Origin: Protonemura montana
Taxonomy: Eukaryota > Arthropoda > Insecta > Plecoptera > Nemouridae
Reading direction: 5' to 3'
Assembly (NCBI GenBank): GCA_947568835.1
Contig: OX387603.1
Coordinates: 10,103,943-10,167,942 of the forward strand
Length of the DNA: 64,000 nucleotides
Shown here piece after piece: positions 22,545 through 34,098 of the stretch (its first letter is position 1; each line of letters starts with the position of its first letter). The translations under genes were made by a program, and so were the position numbers. The notes beneath the pieces are model-generated. The model did not search any database and was not told the origin of the DNA. It saw only the letters and a program-made list of their open reading frames with translations.

Positions 22545-25500
22545 TTAGTCCATATCAAAGTCAAACACGTCTGGAATATGACTTGTGATGACATCCACCA
22601 AATAACCAGAGGCAAAGTCTAAAACAGTGCGCCCTTCATTGTCAGACATATAAATGTAATCCTTTTTGCTCATGCCGTTTCTCCCCTGAAAGCCATCCAA
22701 CAGCTTAGTAACAATATCACCATGGCCTTTCTCAACTGCTACCATCAGAGGCGTTTTCCCCGTATGATTAGCCAGTGTCACCTGACCCCCAGCATCGATG
22801 ATAAACTTCGCCGAATCCCAGCGACCTTCCCAAATCGCGTCGTGTAGTGCAGTATTGCCGTTGTCATCGCGAAAGTTGACGAAATCGGCTTTTTGGTCCT
22901 GGTCAACAGCATCTATCAACATTTTTACTGTCTTAGAATCACCGCAACCCGCGGCCCAATGCAATGGCGTGCTATTGATGGTGTTTCCGCTCTTGACGTC
23001 GCCCCCTTCGCTGATTAAGTAGGACAGAATCACAGTGTTTGCATGCCACGCTGCGTCGTGAAGCGCCGTCCTCCCCATTATATCTTTCGTGTTGATATAA
23101 TCAGCTTTGACAGATTCTGCAACCTTTATGGTAACAATTTTACTGTCACTAACAACCTGCTTCTTGACTGAGCTATCGCTTTCTATGCTTTTATTGGCAC
23201 AAGTATCCAGTTCCTGACCAGCTGTCAATGATGGCCGTAATTGAAGGTCGTCCTCGGCAGCCTCCACAAGTATTTTCACTGCGTCAAAGTGTCCCGTCTC
23301 TACTGCCAAGTGCAGTGCTGTGCGTCCATCAGCATTGCCAGCTTTCAGATAATCTATTCTCTCCGACCCATGCACTGTACGAAGCAAACCAGTGACAATG
23401 CTGGTTCGACCTAGCCCAGCCGCCATGTGCAAGGGCGTGTACCCTAGAGTTCCGTCACGACCCTGTACATTAGCGCCAAGGTCGACGAGGAAATCTACTA
23501 CGGAGACATGGCCGTGGAAGGAAGCGTGGTGGAGGGCAGTCCAACCAGCATTGTCTTTTGCGTCAACGATACATGTAAGTGTATTGCCATTAGAGGCACT
23601 CTGGTTTCCGTGAACTGATGCCCCCGCGTCTTTAAGTATGGCCTTGATAGAATCCAGATCCCCACGGTTGGCTGCGTTATGCAAGGAGAAGTCTCCCACT
23701 GCGGGGAGGATGCCGGCGAGACTTGCTAAAACTTGCGAGCTTCCGTTTTGCGCCAGAATTAGCCTCAGAATTCGTACGTCATTGGAGGTGGACTTTATGT
23801 CAACAGAAAGACCCTCACTAAGGCAAATGTTCAGCAGACTGATTAAGTCGTGGGTGCATATTTGAACGAGCATGGCTCTGTTGTCAACGTTTTTTAAAGT
23901 ATCAACGAGATGGCGTTTGTAATCGGCGTTGTAATAAGGTAGTAACTTATCGATCGCGTTCCACGATTGTGTCATGTCGGCATATCGAAGTGGGGTGGCT
24001 TTGTAAATTGATTCTTCTGCCTCAAAGGTGTTAGTGTTTGCTAGTAGTTCCGTAAGTATGGCTTCCCGTCTGAAGTTAACAGTTTGATCATCACTGGGAC
24101 CAAAAGCTGCCCCCAAATGAAGGGCTAACCTGCCTCCGAGGTCTTTCATGTTGAGGTCGACTCCATTAGCTAGCAAAGACTTGACTTCTTCAATGTCTTC
24201 ATTCAGCACAGCTGTGTGCAATTCGCAGTCTTTGGCGAGGGTCAGATCGAAAATTATTCTTATCACGCAAAAGTCGGGTTGATTTAAATGAACTTGCAGA
24301 AAGACCACATTTTCATGTAAGTGATTTGAAAACCATTTTGCCACAAAATACTCGGCGAAAACGCGGTGCATGAAACGTGGCTTACCATGAACAATACTGT
24401 CAATCAATCCAGTATTGTCTTGACAACTACTAAATTCCTTAAAGAATTCTGTTGCTTTTTTAAGAATCTTCTTTGAATGTAACTCCTTGAGATTCTCTTC
24501 GCTCAAGATCAGAGTGAGAGCAGCGTACGAATGGTTCTTTATGAACTCTTTTTTGTTTGATTTCAACTGACTTTCATACTTTGGCTCGGTCGGCTTGATA
24601 TTCAGCTTATCGTGGACATAAACATGAAGCTTCTTCTCTACAAACTTTTCCATCAGTTTAAGCAAGTCTAGCTTTTCAGGAAGAATAGACTTAACCCCCA
24701 AGTCGGTCACATTCTCTTCGTACACCTCCGCTATAATCCGCATCTGCAAGGGTATTCCAAGGAAATCTCCACTTATTGCCCGAGTCATGTTCTTGAGCAA
24801 CAAGCCAATAAAATCATCCAACTCTTTTTCAGATAATGTTGACTTTTTGGCCCAAAACAGTTTTAAAAAGCACCTCTGATCGGCTTCATTGAAGCTGCGG
24901 ACTTTCACGGCCAATGTCAGCAGGTGATCTTCGAGGTAAGACTTTGCAGAGTTGCGGGATGTTACCCACACTTTCTTTGCTTTCGTTTTGAGAAGGTTTT
25001 TAATTAATGTGCAACAATGCTCGTCATATTTCGGTGCAACCTCATCAAATCCGTCTACAAGTACGATAACATTTCCAGTGACCTCTAGCTGAAATTTTAA
25101 CAGCGCCTGCTCAAATTCAGACGTGATTCCGGCTACCTCCGACAGGAAGGTGAAAGCGTCCCTGTGCTTTCCTTGGGTAAAAAGTTGGGAGTGATCATTT
25201 AGAGCAAACGCTATCACCCAGAAATGTGGGAGTGCGTCCTTTGTCATCTTCGCGAGACGCAACACGAGGGTAGACTTTCCCATTCCTGGCTCTGCACAAA
25301 GCAACACCAACCTGTCACTAAAAAGCATTACATTTTCAGCGTCGAATAACTCTGCTTGATTGTCGTCAATGTGCTCTCGAATAATTTCCATTCTACCCTC
25401 TGATTTCAGCCAATGAAGATCATCTTCCAGACTTAACCAGTGCTTTGATCTGTTAAACTCGGATAGGAGAGCAGCGTCGACTTCGCTTGTTCCTGCTTTT

Positions 25501-27314
25501 ATAAAGAGGAACCATCCAACTGCAGGAGGATCTTTGTTTGGGCGAACTCGCATGGCAATGACTTTGTAACTGCTGTCGTTTTGAAAAAATAAGCAATTGC
25601 ACTCGTACGCTCCGATTTTCTCTGTTTCCCCAACAAAAACTGTAGTTCCTTCTTCTTTAGGATTCGAAGGAAAAACGGATAGCTTTTCTAGTGCTTTTTG
25701 CAGATCTGGAAGATTCGCTAACGCTTCGCGCGGCCAGAAAAATGTCAGAATGTCTTTCTCCAAAGAATGCACTATTGTCATACTTTCTGTAAGATTGTCA
25801 ATGGAAAAAATGCTTCGTTTTAAAACGTGCAATCGTTGCAAAGTTCGAGGAACATAGTAGCTGACTTCGTCGGGCAAGACATGCCCAACTGACAACTGCC
25901 CCTTGCTCTTGAGGATTGCTATCAAAGATGGCGCATCGATCGCTTGGCCAAAGGTGCACTCATCGACGAGCATGTTTGACAATTTGGTCGGATGACCTTG
26001 GAAAGAAACTGCTTTCTGAAGGGCATTTTCTTTAAACTCGTCTTTCAGTTGAGAGCATTCAAAATAGTCCACAAATATTGCTAGTTGTTCACCGATTTCT
26101 TTACGCAAAACTTTTTCAAGATCGATATCTTTACTCGAAAACAAAATTATCTGCTTTTGCTGATCCGTTCGACCTGACCAATCGCTTAATTCTTTGATAA
26201 CGTTTATCAAAATTGACATATTCTGTGGTAAAAAATCTCTGGTTGAAATTGCAAGGTATCGTAGCCTACCCCTTCTCCACTCCGAAAGTACAGCCCTTTG
26301 GTTTTCAAGCAAGCATTGTGCTCCAAGGAACAAGTGCGTGCCGTCAATAGCCTGAAGATATTTTGTACAGCTCAAACAAGAAGAGCATTCACTTGATTCG
26401 ACGAGAAGCACAGAGAATTTACCTTTCAAGACGTTTTGCAGGGGAACGAGCGATATATCTGTGAAGGAAATGTCCAAAATATCCTTCCCTCTCTCCTTGG
26501 CAAAGCAAGTTTCTACCACGACCCTATCTACAGCATTAGCAAGGAAGGTACTACCTTCATGGATGACGTCGTTACTTTTTTCACACCACAAGCTAATATT
26601 ACCCACAAAACATTCACAAAGTCGATCAATATCAATTTGTTTCATCGCAGCATTATCCATCTTTCGTAGTTCATCTTTGATTAGCGCGTCAAACCCATTT
26701 TCACTGGACTGCCCACAAAACACACGAAGTTGCTTTAAGAAGCATTTTCCTTCTTCTTGAAACCCAGCCAAACATTCTAAAATGGCCGCGTCCGTTGGGC
26801 TTTTTCCATCTGGATCGAAGCTGTAAACACCTCCATTTTTCGTCGCCAAAAATTCCTCGGCTGTTCCTAATTCCACTTGACGTGCCTCTCCCAAATCACT
26901 ATTTGCTTTCGAGTTGGTAAAAAGAACAACCAGCGTTTCTTCAATACTCCCATCGAAGAATGGCAGCTTATCCTGCGATGACATAGCCACCTTGATCTCG
27001 TGGTAAGCCTCGAAATACTTGACCAGAGCAAAGTCACCTTGTTTATTGGTCAGAGCCCTCTGGGTGACCCACGCCGTCTCCTTATGTTTCATCTGCACGA
27101 AGCAAGTAACCCATGTCGACTGTCCACTTGGCTTGAACTGTAAGACGACGTCGTCCAGTGCGCCGGCGCCGGCGACGTTCGAGCCGAGTCGGAAACTGAG
27201 GCCGCTGTTGATGGCTCGCAGGAAAATGAGGGCGACCATTTTGGTTTCGAAAGTTTGGCCTTTGGTGTTGGCGAAACCCTTGATTTTCTTGAACTTGACG
27301 TTGGTTGACTCCAT
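22545..27314 (-). CDS. NACHT-ankyrin protein with nuclease-like N terminus
   Basis: A single uninterrupted frame of 1589 residues. Residues 20-80 carry FETKMVALIFLRAI, then GAGALDDVVLQF and TCFVQMKHKE, a helix-strand-strand layout with D54/D55 and Q74-x-K76. This resembles a PD-(D/E)XK nuclease core with Gln in place of Glu. A NACHT/STAND ATPase follows: P-loop AEPGMGKSTL near residue 675-685, Walker B IVLVDGFDEV near 750, and a sensor-like WVTSRNSAK. About nine or ten ankyrin repeats fill residues 1035-1570 (TALHHASFHGHV, TPLHMAAGLGR, TALHLAVETGHF, TPLHWAAGCGD and others). By analogy with STAND proteins it would be a ligand-gated cytosolic switch, perhaps in immunity. The NACHT and ankyrin calls are firm; the nuclease and defence role are inferred. 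No intron or signal peptide is seen. It converges on SLC5 paralogue 1, 423 bases away. Confidence 0.85.
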   Translation of the reverse strand: MESTNVKFKKIKGFANTKGQTFETKMVALIFLRAINSGLSFRLGSNVAGAGALDDVVLQFKPSGQSTWVTCFVQMKHKETAWVTQRALTNKQGDFALVKYFEAYHEIKVAMSSQDKLPFFDGSIEETLVVLFTNSKANSDLGEARQVELGTAEEFLATKNGGVYSFDPDGKSPTDAAILECLAGFQEEGKCFLKQLRVFCGQSSENGFDALIKDELRKMDNAAMKQIDIDRLCECFVGNISLWCEKSNDVIHEGSTFLANAVDRVVVETCFAKERGKDILDISFTDISLVPLQNVLKGKFSVLLVESSECSSCLSCTKYLQAIDGTHLFLGAQCLLENQRAVLSEWRRGRLRYLAISTRDFLPQNMSILINVIKELSDWSGRTDQQKQIILFSSKDIDLEKVLRKEIGEQLAIFVDYFECSQLKDEFKENALQKAVSFQGHPTKLSNMLVDECTFGQAIDAPSLIAILKSKGQLSVGHVLPDEVSYYVPRTLQRLHVLKRSIFSIDNLTESMTIVHSLEKDILTFFWPREALANLPDLQKALEKLSVFPSNPKEEGTTVFVGETEKIGAYECNCLFFQNDSSYKVIAMRVRPNKDPPAVGWFLFIKAGTSEVDAALLSEFNRSKHWLSLEDDLHWLKSEGRMEIIREHIDDNQAELFDAENVMLFSDRLVLLCAEPGMGKSTLVLRLAKMTKDALPHFWVIAFALNDHSQLFTQGKHRDAFTFLSEVAGITSEFEQALLKFQLEVTGNVIVLVDGFDEVAPKYDEHCCTLIKNLLKTKAKKVWVTSRNSAKSYLEDHLLTLAVKVRSFNEADQRCFLKLFWAKKSTLSEKELDDFIGLLLKNMTRAISGDFLGIPLQMRIIAEVYEENVTDLGVKSILPEKLDLLKLMEKFVEKKLHVYVHDKLNIKPTEPKYESQLKSNKKEFIKNHSYAALTLILSEENLKELHSKKILKKATEFFKEFSSCQDNTGLIDSIVHGKPRFMHRVFAEYFVAKWFSNHLHENVVFLQVHLNQPDFCVIRIIFDLTLAKDCELHTAVLNEDIEEVKSLLANGVDLNMKDLGGRLALHLGAAFGPSDDQTVNFRREAILTELLANTNTFEAEESIYKATPLRYADMTQSWNAIDKLLPYYNADYKRHLVDTLKNVDNRAMLVQICTHDLISLLNICLSEGLSVDIKSTSNDVRILRLILAQNGSSQVLASLAGILPAVGDFSLHNAANRGDLDSIKAILKDAGASVHGNQSASNGNTLTCIVDAKDNAGWTALHHASFHGHVSVVDFLVDLGANVQGRDGTLGYTPLHMAAGLGRTSIVTGLLRTVHGSERIDYLKAGNADGRTALHLAVETGHFDAVKILVEAAEDDLQLRPSLTAGQELDTCANKSIESDSSVKKQVVSDSKIVTIKVAESVKADYINTKDIMGRTALHDAAWHANTVILSYLISEGGDVKSGNTINSTPLHWAAGCGDSKTVKMLIDAVDQDQKADFVNFRDDNGNTALHDAIWEGRWDSAKFIIDAGGQVTLANHTGKTPLMVAVEKGHGDIVTKLLDGFQGRNGMSKKDYIYMSDNEGRTVLDFASGYLVDVITSHIPDVFDFDMD

Positions 27315-29867
27315 CTTGCACCTTATAAAAGGAAATTTATGCTTTTCAGGTTTCTAGATCATAATATCTTGACGATTTTTTTTGTTGTAGTATTAACTTA
27401 TTATAAGAATGACGTGTGAAATGAAAATATCGAGAAGTTGTTGCTTTCATTTGAGGCTATTCTAAAATGTTTTTAAGACAAAAAAATAGTATTTTTAACT
27501 TAAATAAATCCTTCGTGCATTTGAAATGTTTTAACTATTTTTTTTTTGAAAAATTTAAATACAGGCGAAATTCAAATTCAAATTTTACTACGTTTGTTGA
27601 TATACCTTGTGTATATACCTTCGGTCGGTCCTTTGTTGTTGTTGTTTCTAGCGTCTGGCTGCTAAACTTGAGGTGAACACCACACTTCTGATTTGTCGTC
27701 GATTATTTCTTTGTTTTTGTTTATTTGTTTTTATTTGTTTATTTGTTTTTATTTGTTTGCTTGTGAAACAACTTTCAAACTGCAGACAACAGAAACGGGA
27801 ACTGGCTCTCGTGACGTCTACTAGCGTTCTACGTGCCGACGACATGCAGGAGGCATGCAATAATATGAGTCATGCGGAAAACACGTGACAAGTTTTTTCA
27901 GTATGCACCAAATCGAGCACAAAACTTGAAAACTTTTATTAACTTCGTTACACGGTCATTCGCTGCTTGCACATAAACGTCACCATCTCCCACTTTGCGG
28001 TAAATAATCTTCTAACCGCTGGCGATCGAACAGAAAAAGTGAAATGCCCCTGCCACTCGGTGCCGACACAAGCGTTCACATTCGATATGTCTCGCTTGTC
28101 AAGCGCACAATGCAACACTTACAACGTCAATAATCGCACTGTGTACTCGTCTTTCAGATGAATTTCTAAAATCTGGTTGAAACTTATCTTCCAAATTCCT
28201 CACTGACGTTTGCTGCCGACGACGAAGCCAAGAGGCAGCAACTCGCCGTCGATGTTGCAGTGTGACTGGTTCTTGGAGCTCCGATGATTGTTGGTGAGGA
28301 GGAGGAGGGGACCTAGGTGGGGAAGACCGGCTAGCAGTCGTCACTGAGACCTCAAGAAAGCCCGAAGACCAGTCAGCCTTATTACTTTAAAACAATCAAA
28401 ATATTTTAATTTGATGCATCTGTCCGTAAAACCAAATTTTTTGATGAGATTTCGACGCCATGGTTGTAGCGCATTGGCTAACCAACCATGGCAATGCAAC
28501 TATCTAGCCGGCTATACATACCTACGGTTAGATTTTGAATTCCTTTGTTTACCGAAGGAGTTTTTTTTTATTTAGCTCAGAGTTTCTTACTGAACGATTT
28601 AGTTTTAATTGTTATGATATTTGACTGTTTCCAAAACGGAACTGTACAACTCAATCGATATTTCAAGTCCGTGATAGAAGGTACTATGCTAAGACGAAGA
28701 AAAATTTAAGAATATAATAAAATAAGAATTTGTGTCCTCTAGTTTTTAAGGCAAAAATGGATCTAGAGATCTTTGGTTTGGTATCTGATCGCACTGATTG
28801 GACAACATCAGATAAAACGGACAGAGACAGAGACTAACACCGAGACCTCTGCAGTAGTAGAAGGACTGATAATATCTTTACAGAATGTGATGTCATGAAA
28901 CTTACTTCCGTGTATCCATCTGTATTTTACTTTTAAATTGTCAATAAAAACTTTTCACCGATGTAATTTTACAGATATACAAGAACACATATTTGAAAGC
29001 ACTGTCACGTTGAAAGATAAGCATGCCGAGGTTTTTAACCTTTTCTCGAACGTTTCCTTCAAGTTCTAGTTGTTTATGTTCGTTGCTAAAAAACAGACTG
29101 AGAGCGTGAAATTTTAGTAAAAGAATCATTTCCAAGCGGCAAAGTATATCAATTTAAGGTCAGACATTGTAGTTCAGGCGTAAACGTTTTAGTTGTAGTT
29201 CTTAAACCTTAGTTCTGAATCAGCTAAAATCGTATTATTCCTTAATTAATTATATGCTTACACACATTTTCTGGTTTTCTTTACTTGACTTGTAAATTGA
29301 TGTAGTAGTATCTTATTTAATTGACGAGCTTTTTTCAATTGTGATTAAATGCATTTTACTCTTAACCGTTTGGTTCGAAGCGTAAATTTTAATTATTTCA
29401 GAAAATTACTTGACATTTTGTAATTTCATATCTGAACACCAGCGTTGAATGCAAAATGTAAAAATATATATATATTGGAATCAATTAACTTTAACAAGAC
29501 CCTTCAAAATGAGAGACAACCCATTTGCTGATAGCATTTTTTTTTTGTCATTCCATATTACTCGAACTAAGTAGCCTACAATCTCTTAAAGCGAATATTG
29601 TTGAAAAATGTTGAAGAAAGTAGGTGTCTGTCACTCCTACAATAAAGCGATTTTATGGTTTAAATCAGCCACCTTGTAATGTCGATATCGGCAAGTAATT
29701 AGTTATGTAACGGAGATTTCGTTTAGCGGTCGATTGTTTTGGTAATAATAGATCAACATGCTCACAATGTTAGATATTATTCGATCTAGTTGCAAAAGTC
29801 AACTAAATTAGTAGAGAGTCATCATCTATGAAAGATTGGAATTCTATGCATCGTCTGGGATTTTCGT
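27315..29867. other. 2.5-kb spacer, no recognised gene
   Basis: AT-rich. Its 5' part should hold the promoter of the NACHT-ankyrin gene, but no TATA box stands out. 27712-27762 is a run of TTTATTTGTT-type repeats. 28170-28350 is GC-richer and contains an 81-codon proline- and arginine-rich open frame on the minus strand (28344-28099), for which I see no family or splice support. Confidence 0.5.
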
Positions 29868-29903
29868 ATAAATAGTTCTCCAGTACCGGGTAAAAGTATC
29901 AGT
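29868..29903 (+). promoter_or_regulatory. core promoter (TATA + initiator) of the Gly/Ala-rich protein gene
   Basis: TATAAATA at 29868-29875 is followed by TCAGT with its A at 29901, a 33-base distance typical of arthropod core promoters. A short untranslated exon (about 29901-29951) with a GTAAGA donor and an acceptor at 30032 leads to the coding exon. Confidence 0.8.
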
Positions 29904-30063
29904 CTTCTGACAGCATCTCTCCAACCAAGCCAGAGATCGACAGAGCTCCTGGTAAGACAAATATCTTGTATATCTCTTCAAAAAGCAAGCAACAGAGCTC
30001 TTGACTTACGCTGCACCCCTTTCTCGTTGCAGTTTCCCCCAAGGTCAACCAGCAAGCTTGAAA

Positions 30064-31042
30064 ATGCAGAACGTCAAAATCACCCTCTTCGTGGCGCTCT
30101 TCGGTAAGTGGAGGCGTTGCAAGACGTTAGTGTGTCTTATCACAAGACTTTTGTTCTTCAAGAAAGATAACCTTCCGCTATTTTTCAGGAGTTGCCCTGT
30201 GCCTAGCCACCTCTGACGAGCTCAGGGTAAGTGTCAATTTTCTCAGATCTCTCTGGTTCTTGTCATCCATGATCTTTTGAGACAGTTGCTAACCGTGCCA
30301 CCCCCGATTCTGATAGGTGAAGCGTGGAGTGTTCGGGGGCGGCTACGGAGGCAGCAGTGGAGGCGGACACGGGGGCGGCAGCTCATTCGGAGGCGGACAC
30401 GGGGGCGGTTACGGTGGCGGCTTCGGTGGCGGCCATGGGGGCGGTCACGGAGGCCCCAGCGTCGACCTGCTCTCTATTGCACAGGGCGCAGCCGGCCAGG
30501 CCAAGAGCGCAGCCGCCAACCAGCAGAGCGCAGGCAGCGCAGCCGCTTTCCAGGCCAAGAACAGCATTGCACAGACCGCCGCAGCCAACGCACAGACCGC
30601 TCAGGCCGCAGCCGGGGGCAAACAGAATATCGTTAACAACCTGCAGCAGCAGCTGCACGAGGCGCACGCTCAGGTCGAAGCTGAGGCGCAGCAGCTGCAG
30701 CAAGCCGAGCAAGCTGCGCACGCCGCGCAAGCCGCCGCCGCTCAAGCCAACAGCCAGGTGCAGTCGCTGCAACAGGCTCTGCACTCTGCGCAAGCCGGCG
30801 CGCAGCAAGCTAACGACGCTGCCCACGCTGCGTCTGCGCAGGCTGGATCCCAAGCTGGTATGTTGGCTCAGGCCAAGAGCCGTCTGTCGCAAATCTCCAG
30901 CCAGCTGAGTGCAGCTGAGGCCCATCTTGCTGCTGCCCAACAGGCTGCCCACAAGGCGCAGGCTGCAGCACAAGCTGCGCAGGCCAATGCCGGACACGGG
31001 GGTGGTGGACACGGGGGGTGGTCCAAGGGATGGGCGAAGTAA
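30064..31042 (+). CDS. secreted Gly-rich / Ala-Gln-rich structural protein
   Basis: Exons 30064-30103, 30189-30226 and 30317-31042 join in phase to 804 bases, 267 residues. The N terminus is a signal peptide (MQNVKITLFVALFGVALCLA), then a short propeptide ending in a dibasic KR at residues 28-29. Next come about 50 residues of GGGHGGG/GGGYGG repeats. From about residue 75 the protein is a long Ala/Gln-rich helical region with near-heptad spacing (AAANAQTAQAAAGG, LHEAHAQVEAEAQQL), closing with a short GHGGGGHGG tail. The pattern resembles arthropod secreted, cuticle- or silk-like proteins (I believe DUF4766 in Pfam has this layout, from memory only). It has no cysteine after the signal peptide. 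It may assemble as coiled coil or matrix protein. Strong core promoter and poly(A) signals suggest high expression. Confidence 0.88.
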
Positions 31043-31176
31043 ACGTTGCTGGCCAACATCACATCGAAGCTTGCCAAATGTTCACGAGAGATACTTATCA
31101 TAACAGCTGGTTTGTTTGCTTGTGAACGTTGATGCGTGATATTCTTGTCTTTGTACTTTTGAACTAAGTTTTCTCC

Positions 31177-31182
31177 AATAAA
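31177..31182 (+). terminator. poly(A) signal of the Gly/Ala-rich protein gene
   Basis: AATAAA 135 bases after the stop codon. Confidence 0.8.
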
Positions 31183-31708
31183 ACGCTCTATTGCTGTTGC
31201 CGTGAAAAGCCCTTTGTACTTATTTTATTTGTAACTTGATGAGATTGAGTGCCGGGAATCGTCTTGGATGCCTTTTGTCTGTTGTGTTTTTAATAGAAAA
31301 CATTAATTTTGCCTTAATTAAAATGCACTTTAGGCTCCCCTTTATCTCCCTAACCAAATATGCTGGTTGCAGACGGATGCATTGGCGAAGAATTCCTAGG
31401 CTTGCTCTTTAGACTGCCTGAGCGCGCTGGTGTAGCAAGGGTTGCCTACAGCTGTGCAATCCGAGAAAAGAGAGGATGTAGATTCTCAATAAGAGACAAC
31501 GAAAGAGTTCACTGTGTTTATAATAATAAAATACCCCGCGCATTGCAAGCGTTTGCAATTTAAATAAGATTTCAATTAGTTCACAGTAGTACACATTTGC
31601 GATAGGGAACTGGCATTCATTACATATTAGTTTACAGATAGAAAAGGAGGAAATCACTGCAAAGGAAATTAATCATGTAATATATTTTAGAAACAAACAA
31701 AGCCTTTT

Positions 31709-33860
31709 TTAAATAACTGTTTCTTTAACCTCCGTTGCTGACTCCGCTTTTTCCTGCTTTCTTTGCATTTCCCCACTGACACCGCCTTCCCGCTTATACC
31801 GCGAGCCAAACATGTCCTGGTAAACATCCCACTTTCCGACTCTGCGTTCCTGCAATCCTCCAGAACGTCTCCCTCCCAATGGTACCGCCCTCCGAAGGTC
31901 ACCGTCGAACTGTTCAGCTGTCGCCGCCCTCCTGGGATCACTACCGACTCTGCATGTCGACTGCACGCTGCGTTGAGGCAGCGCGAACTCGCCTACCTTT
32001 ATCCGCTTCGTCTGTGGATAGGCATGGACGTCAACACTCTTGCGCAGCACAGGTTCGAGCTTCTGCGCATCCTGCCCCACGCCACTCTTCATTCTGGCTA
32101 GTTTCCTAACCGGCCACCGGCGCTCCTGACTTTGTTCTGACGACAACTCCATCCGCCCCATGATGCTGTCGGGAATGAAGTGCCGACGGCTGGCAGAAGA
32201 ACGTAACAAAGAAGCCGCGACAGGATGCTGTTCAGGCTCAAGGTTGCAGGTGCAGTGGCAGTTTGGACCACAGCACGTGCCCACACTCCCCTCGACGCCG
32301 ACATTGAAGATGTCACGGTCAGCGTCTACGTCGTGGCACTTGCTTTCAAGTCGCTCCTGAGCTGCCTGCTTGTCATGGACTGCCTTCTTAAAAGACTCGG
32401 TCTCTAGGGCCTGGTCACTAAGGTGACTCAAGTGTTCTGGACGTGGATTTGCCTTGGCGTAAGAGTACTTGCTGTCAGCCGTCGACGCCTCCTTGTCGGG
32501 ATGGGCCGCCGAGAATTCGGCCGAGGTCTGCGCCAATGTGGACTCGGGGGCGGCGATGAGAAGGTCTTCGGCGGGCACCAAGACGTATTGTCGGTCAGCT
32601 GCAACTCGTTCGGGAATCAGCAGCATGGGGTCAGGTCCCGAAATACCCACGGGAGCAGCTTCGGGCTGGACGACGATTAGAGTCATCGCTTCGGCGTTGT
32701 TAGCGCGTTTCGCGGGGTCATCCGCGCTGGATGCCGCCTTCGGTGAGGCGACGTCAGGGAAAAGCACAAGGTTCTGCGCCAGGAACGAGGGCAGCAAGTT
32801 GCTTTTTGAGCCCGGAACGTTTGACGCACTAAAACGCAGAGGTTCGACGACGCCCCATGGCGCGAGGCGGTATTGCATCAGGTTAGACGTAGTGATGAAG
32901 AGCGAGGACTTTGATGGCGTCCTCTCGGCGGCCGACGGTGGGCCCATGTCCACGGCATCAACGTCCTCCGAAGGGTGATGCCCTTGTCGCGGCTGCGGTT
33001 GTACCTCCAAATGAACGTCACCATCCGCTGGTTTGGGAGGGGAGTGCACTGGACTGGTTAGAGAGGTGCACGATGACCTGATCGTCTGACGCAGCGAGGA
33101 CGGCTGGTTTTTCCAGTCTGCAAGTTTTAGCGGTTGAGTGTTGCCGGGAATAGCGTCAACGCTTTTCTGTGACGTAACGTTCTTCCCCTGTTGCTGTTGA
33201 CCTTCACCCTCGACCTTCATAAATTGCGTGCCGTCACCCTGTCCTGATTGGCTTTCAGAAGGCGTTGAACCACTCGCGTTTGTCACTGGCATTTTCACCT
33301 GGTCAACGATAAAAGGTCGGGGCTTGCTCTCCACCCCTCTCCCTTCGCTCGTCAAGTTCGACGGCAACCCTAACTCGTGGACGACTATCCGGTCGACAGT
33401 CTCCACCTCGACCGACTTTGGTCTGTTGTTTTCGAAATGTACACTCTCGTTGACCAACTCCTTGCCACCGGCGTCGACCTGCACCACCCTGACGCTATTG
33501 TCACCGCCACACGACGCTTTCGACGCCTGCCTCAACGCCACACAGCCGTGGTGGTTCTCGAAGGAGAACAACTCCTTGTCGACGAGGCCGTTGTGAGTAG
33601 CTGGCCCGGTGTTGAGCACCTCTATTAGCAGCCTCTGCTTGTCAATGTCCGACAGAGGAAGAGGTTTGGCGTTGCACTCGTCGGCGTCGGCGTCGGCATC
33701 GGCCAGGGTGCTGGAGGTCGACTTCTTCGTGCGACATCGATTCTTGAGGAATTTAGAGCTAGGCTTGATGTCTCGCTTTTCAATGGTGACATCAGTTTTG
33801 GTGTCGATGCCGCGTTTTTTCACCTCATGAATTATGGCGTTGACGTTGCCGTACTTGACC
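31709..33860 (-). CDS. uncharacterised long open frame (about 716 residues)
   Basis: A continuous minus-strand frame, GC-rich like neighbouring exons, that runs from an acceptor-like AAAAAG at about 33861 to a stop at 31709; I recognise no domain. It is hydrophilic and probably mostly disordered: acidic DADADADE near the N terminus, Gln run EGQQQQG, Pro- and Ser-rich middle, one Cys cluster (GTCCGPNCHCTC) near residue 530, and a basic Arg-rich C terminus. Upstream on the same strand, 34140-34099 encodes a hydrophobic MILLLPTLTVVLLG followed by a good donor (GTAAGC). A further stretch after the acceptor CCCGACAG (near 34030) reads GSCVSSFSESVQKTEF. These may be 5' exons of the same, then secreted, protein, but I could not close the phases without assuming a donor at GTATGG. 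The frame has no ATG close to its 5' end, which supports upstream exons. Confidence 0.55.
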
Positions 33861-34098
33861 TTTTTAGAGATTAAAGAATGGGTTTAGTTACTGAGGGTAT
33901 GGAAATAGCACGAAATGTCACAGTTCAAGATAGAGGTAGCCATACATTAAAGTTTCCCTCAGCATCCAAATTAAATTCTGTTTTCTGCACCGACTCGGAG
34001 AAGCTTGAGACACAGCTACCTGTCGGGGGAAAATGGCAAGAAATCAACCTCAGGCTCGTTTTCTGAAAGTTGTAAGGCTTTTCCTTAGACGCCGGCTT

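Noticed and set aside
28099-28344. 81-codon Pro/Arg-rich minus-strand open frame
   Set aside because: Low complexity and no splice partner found; could only be a 5' exon of an unseen gene.
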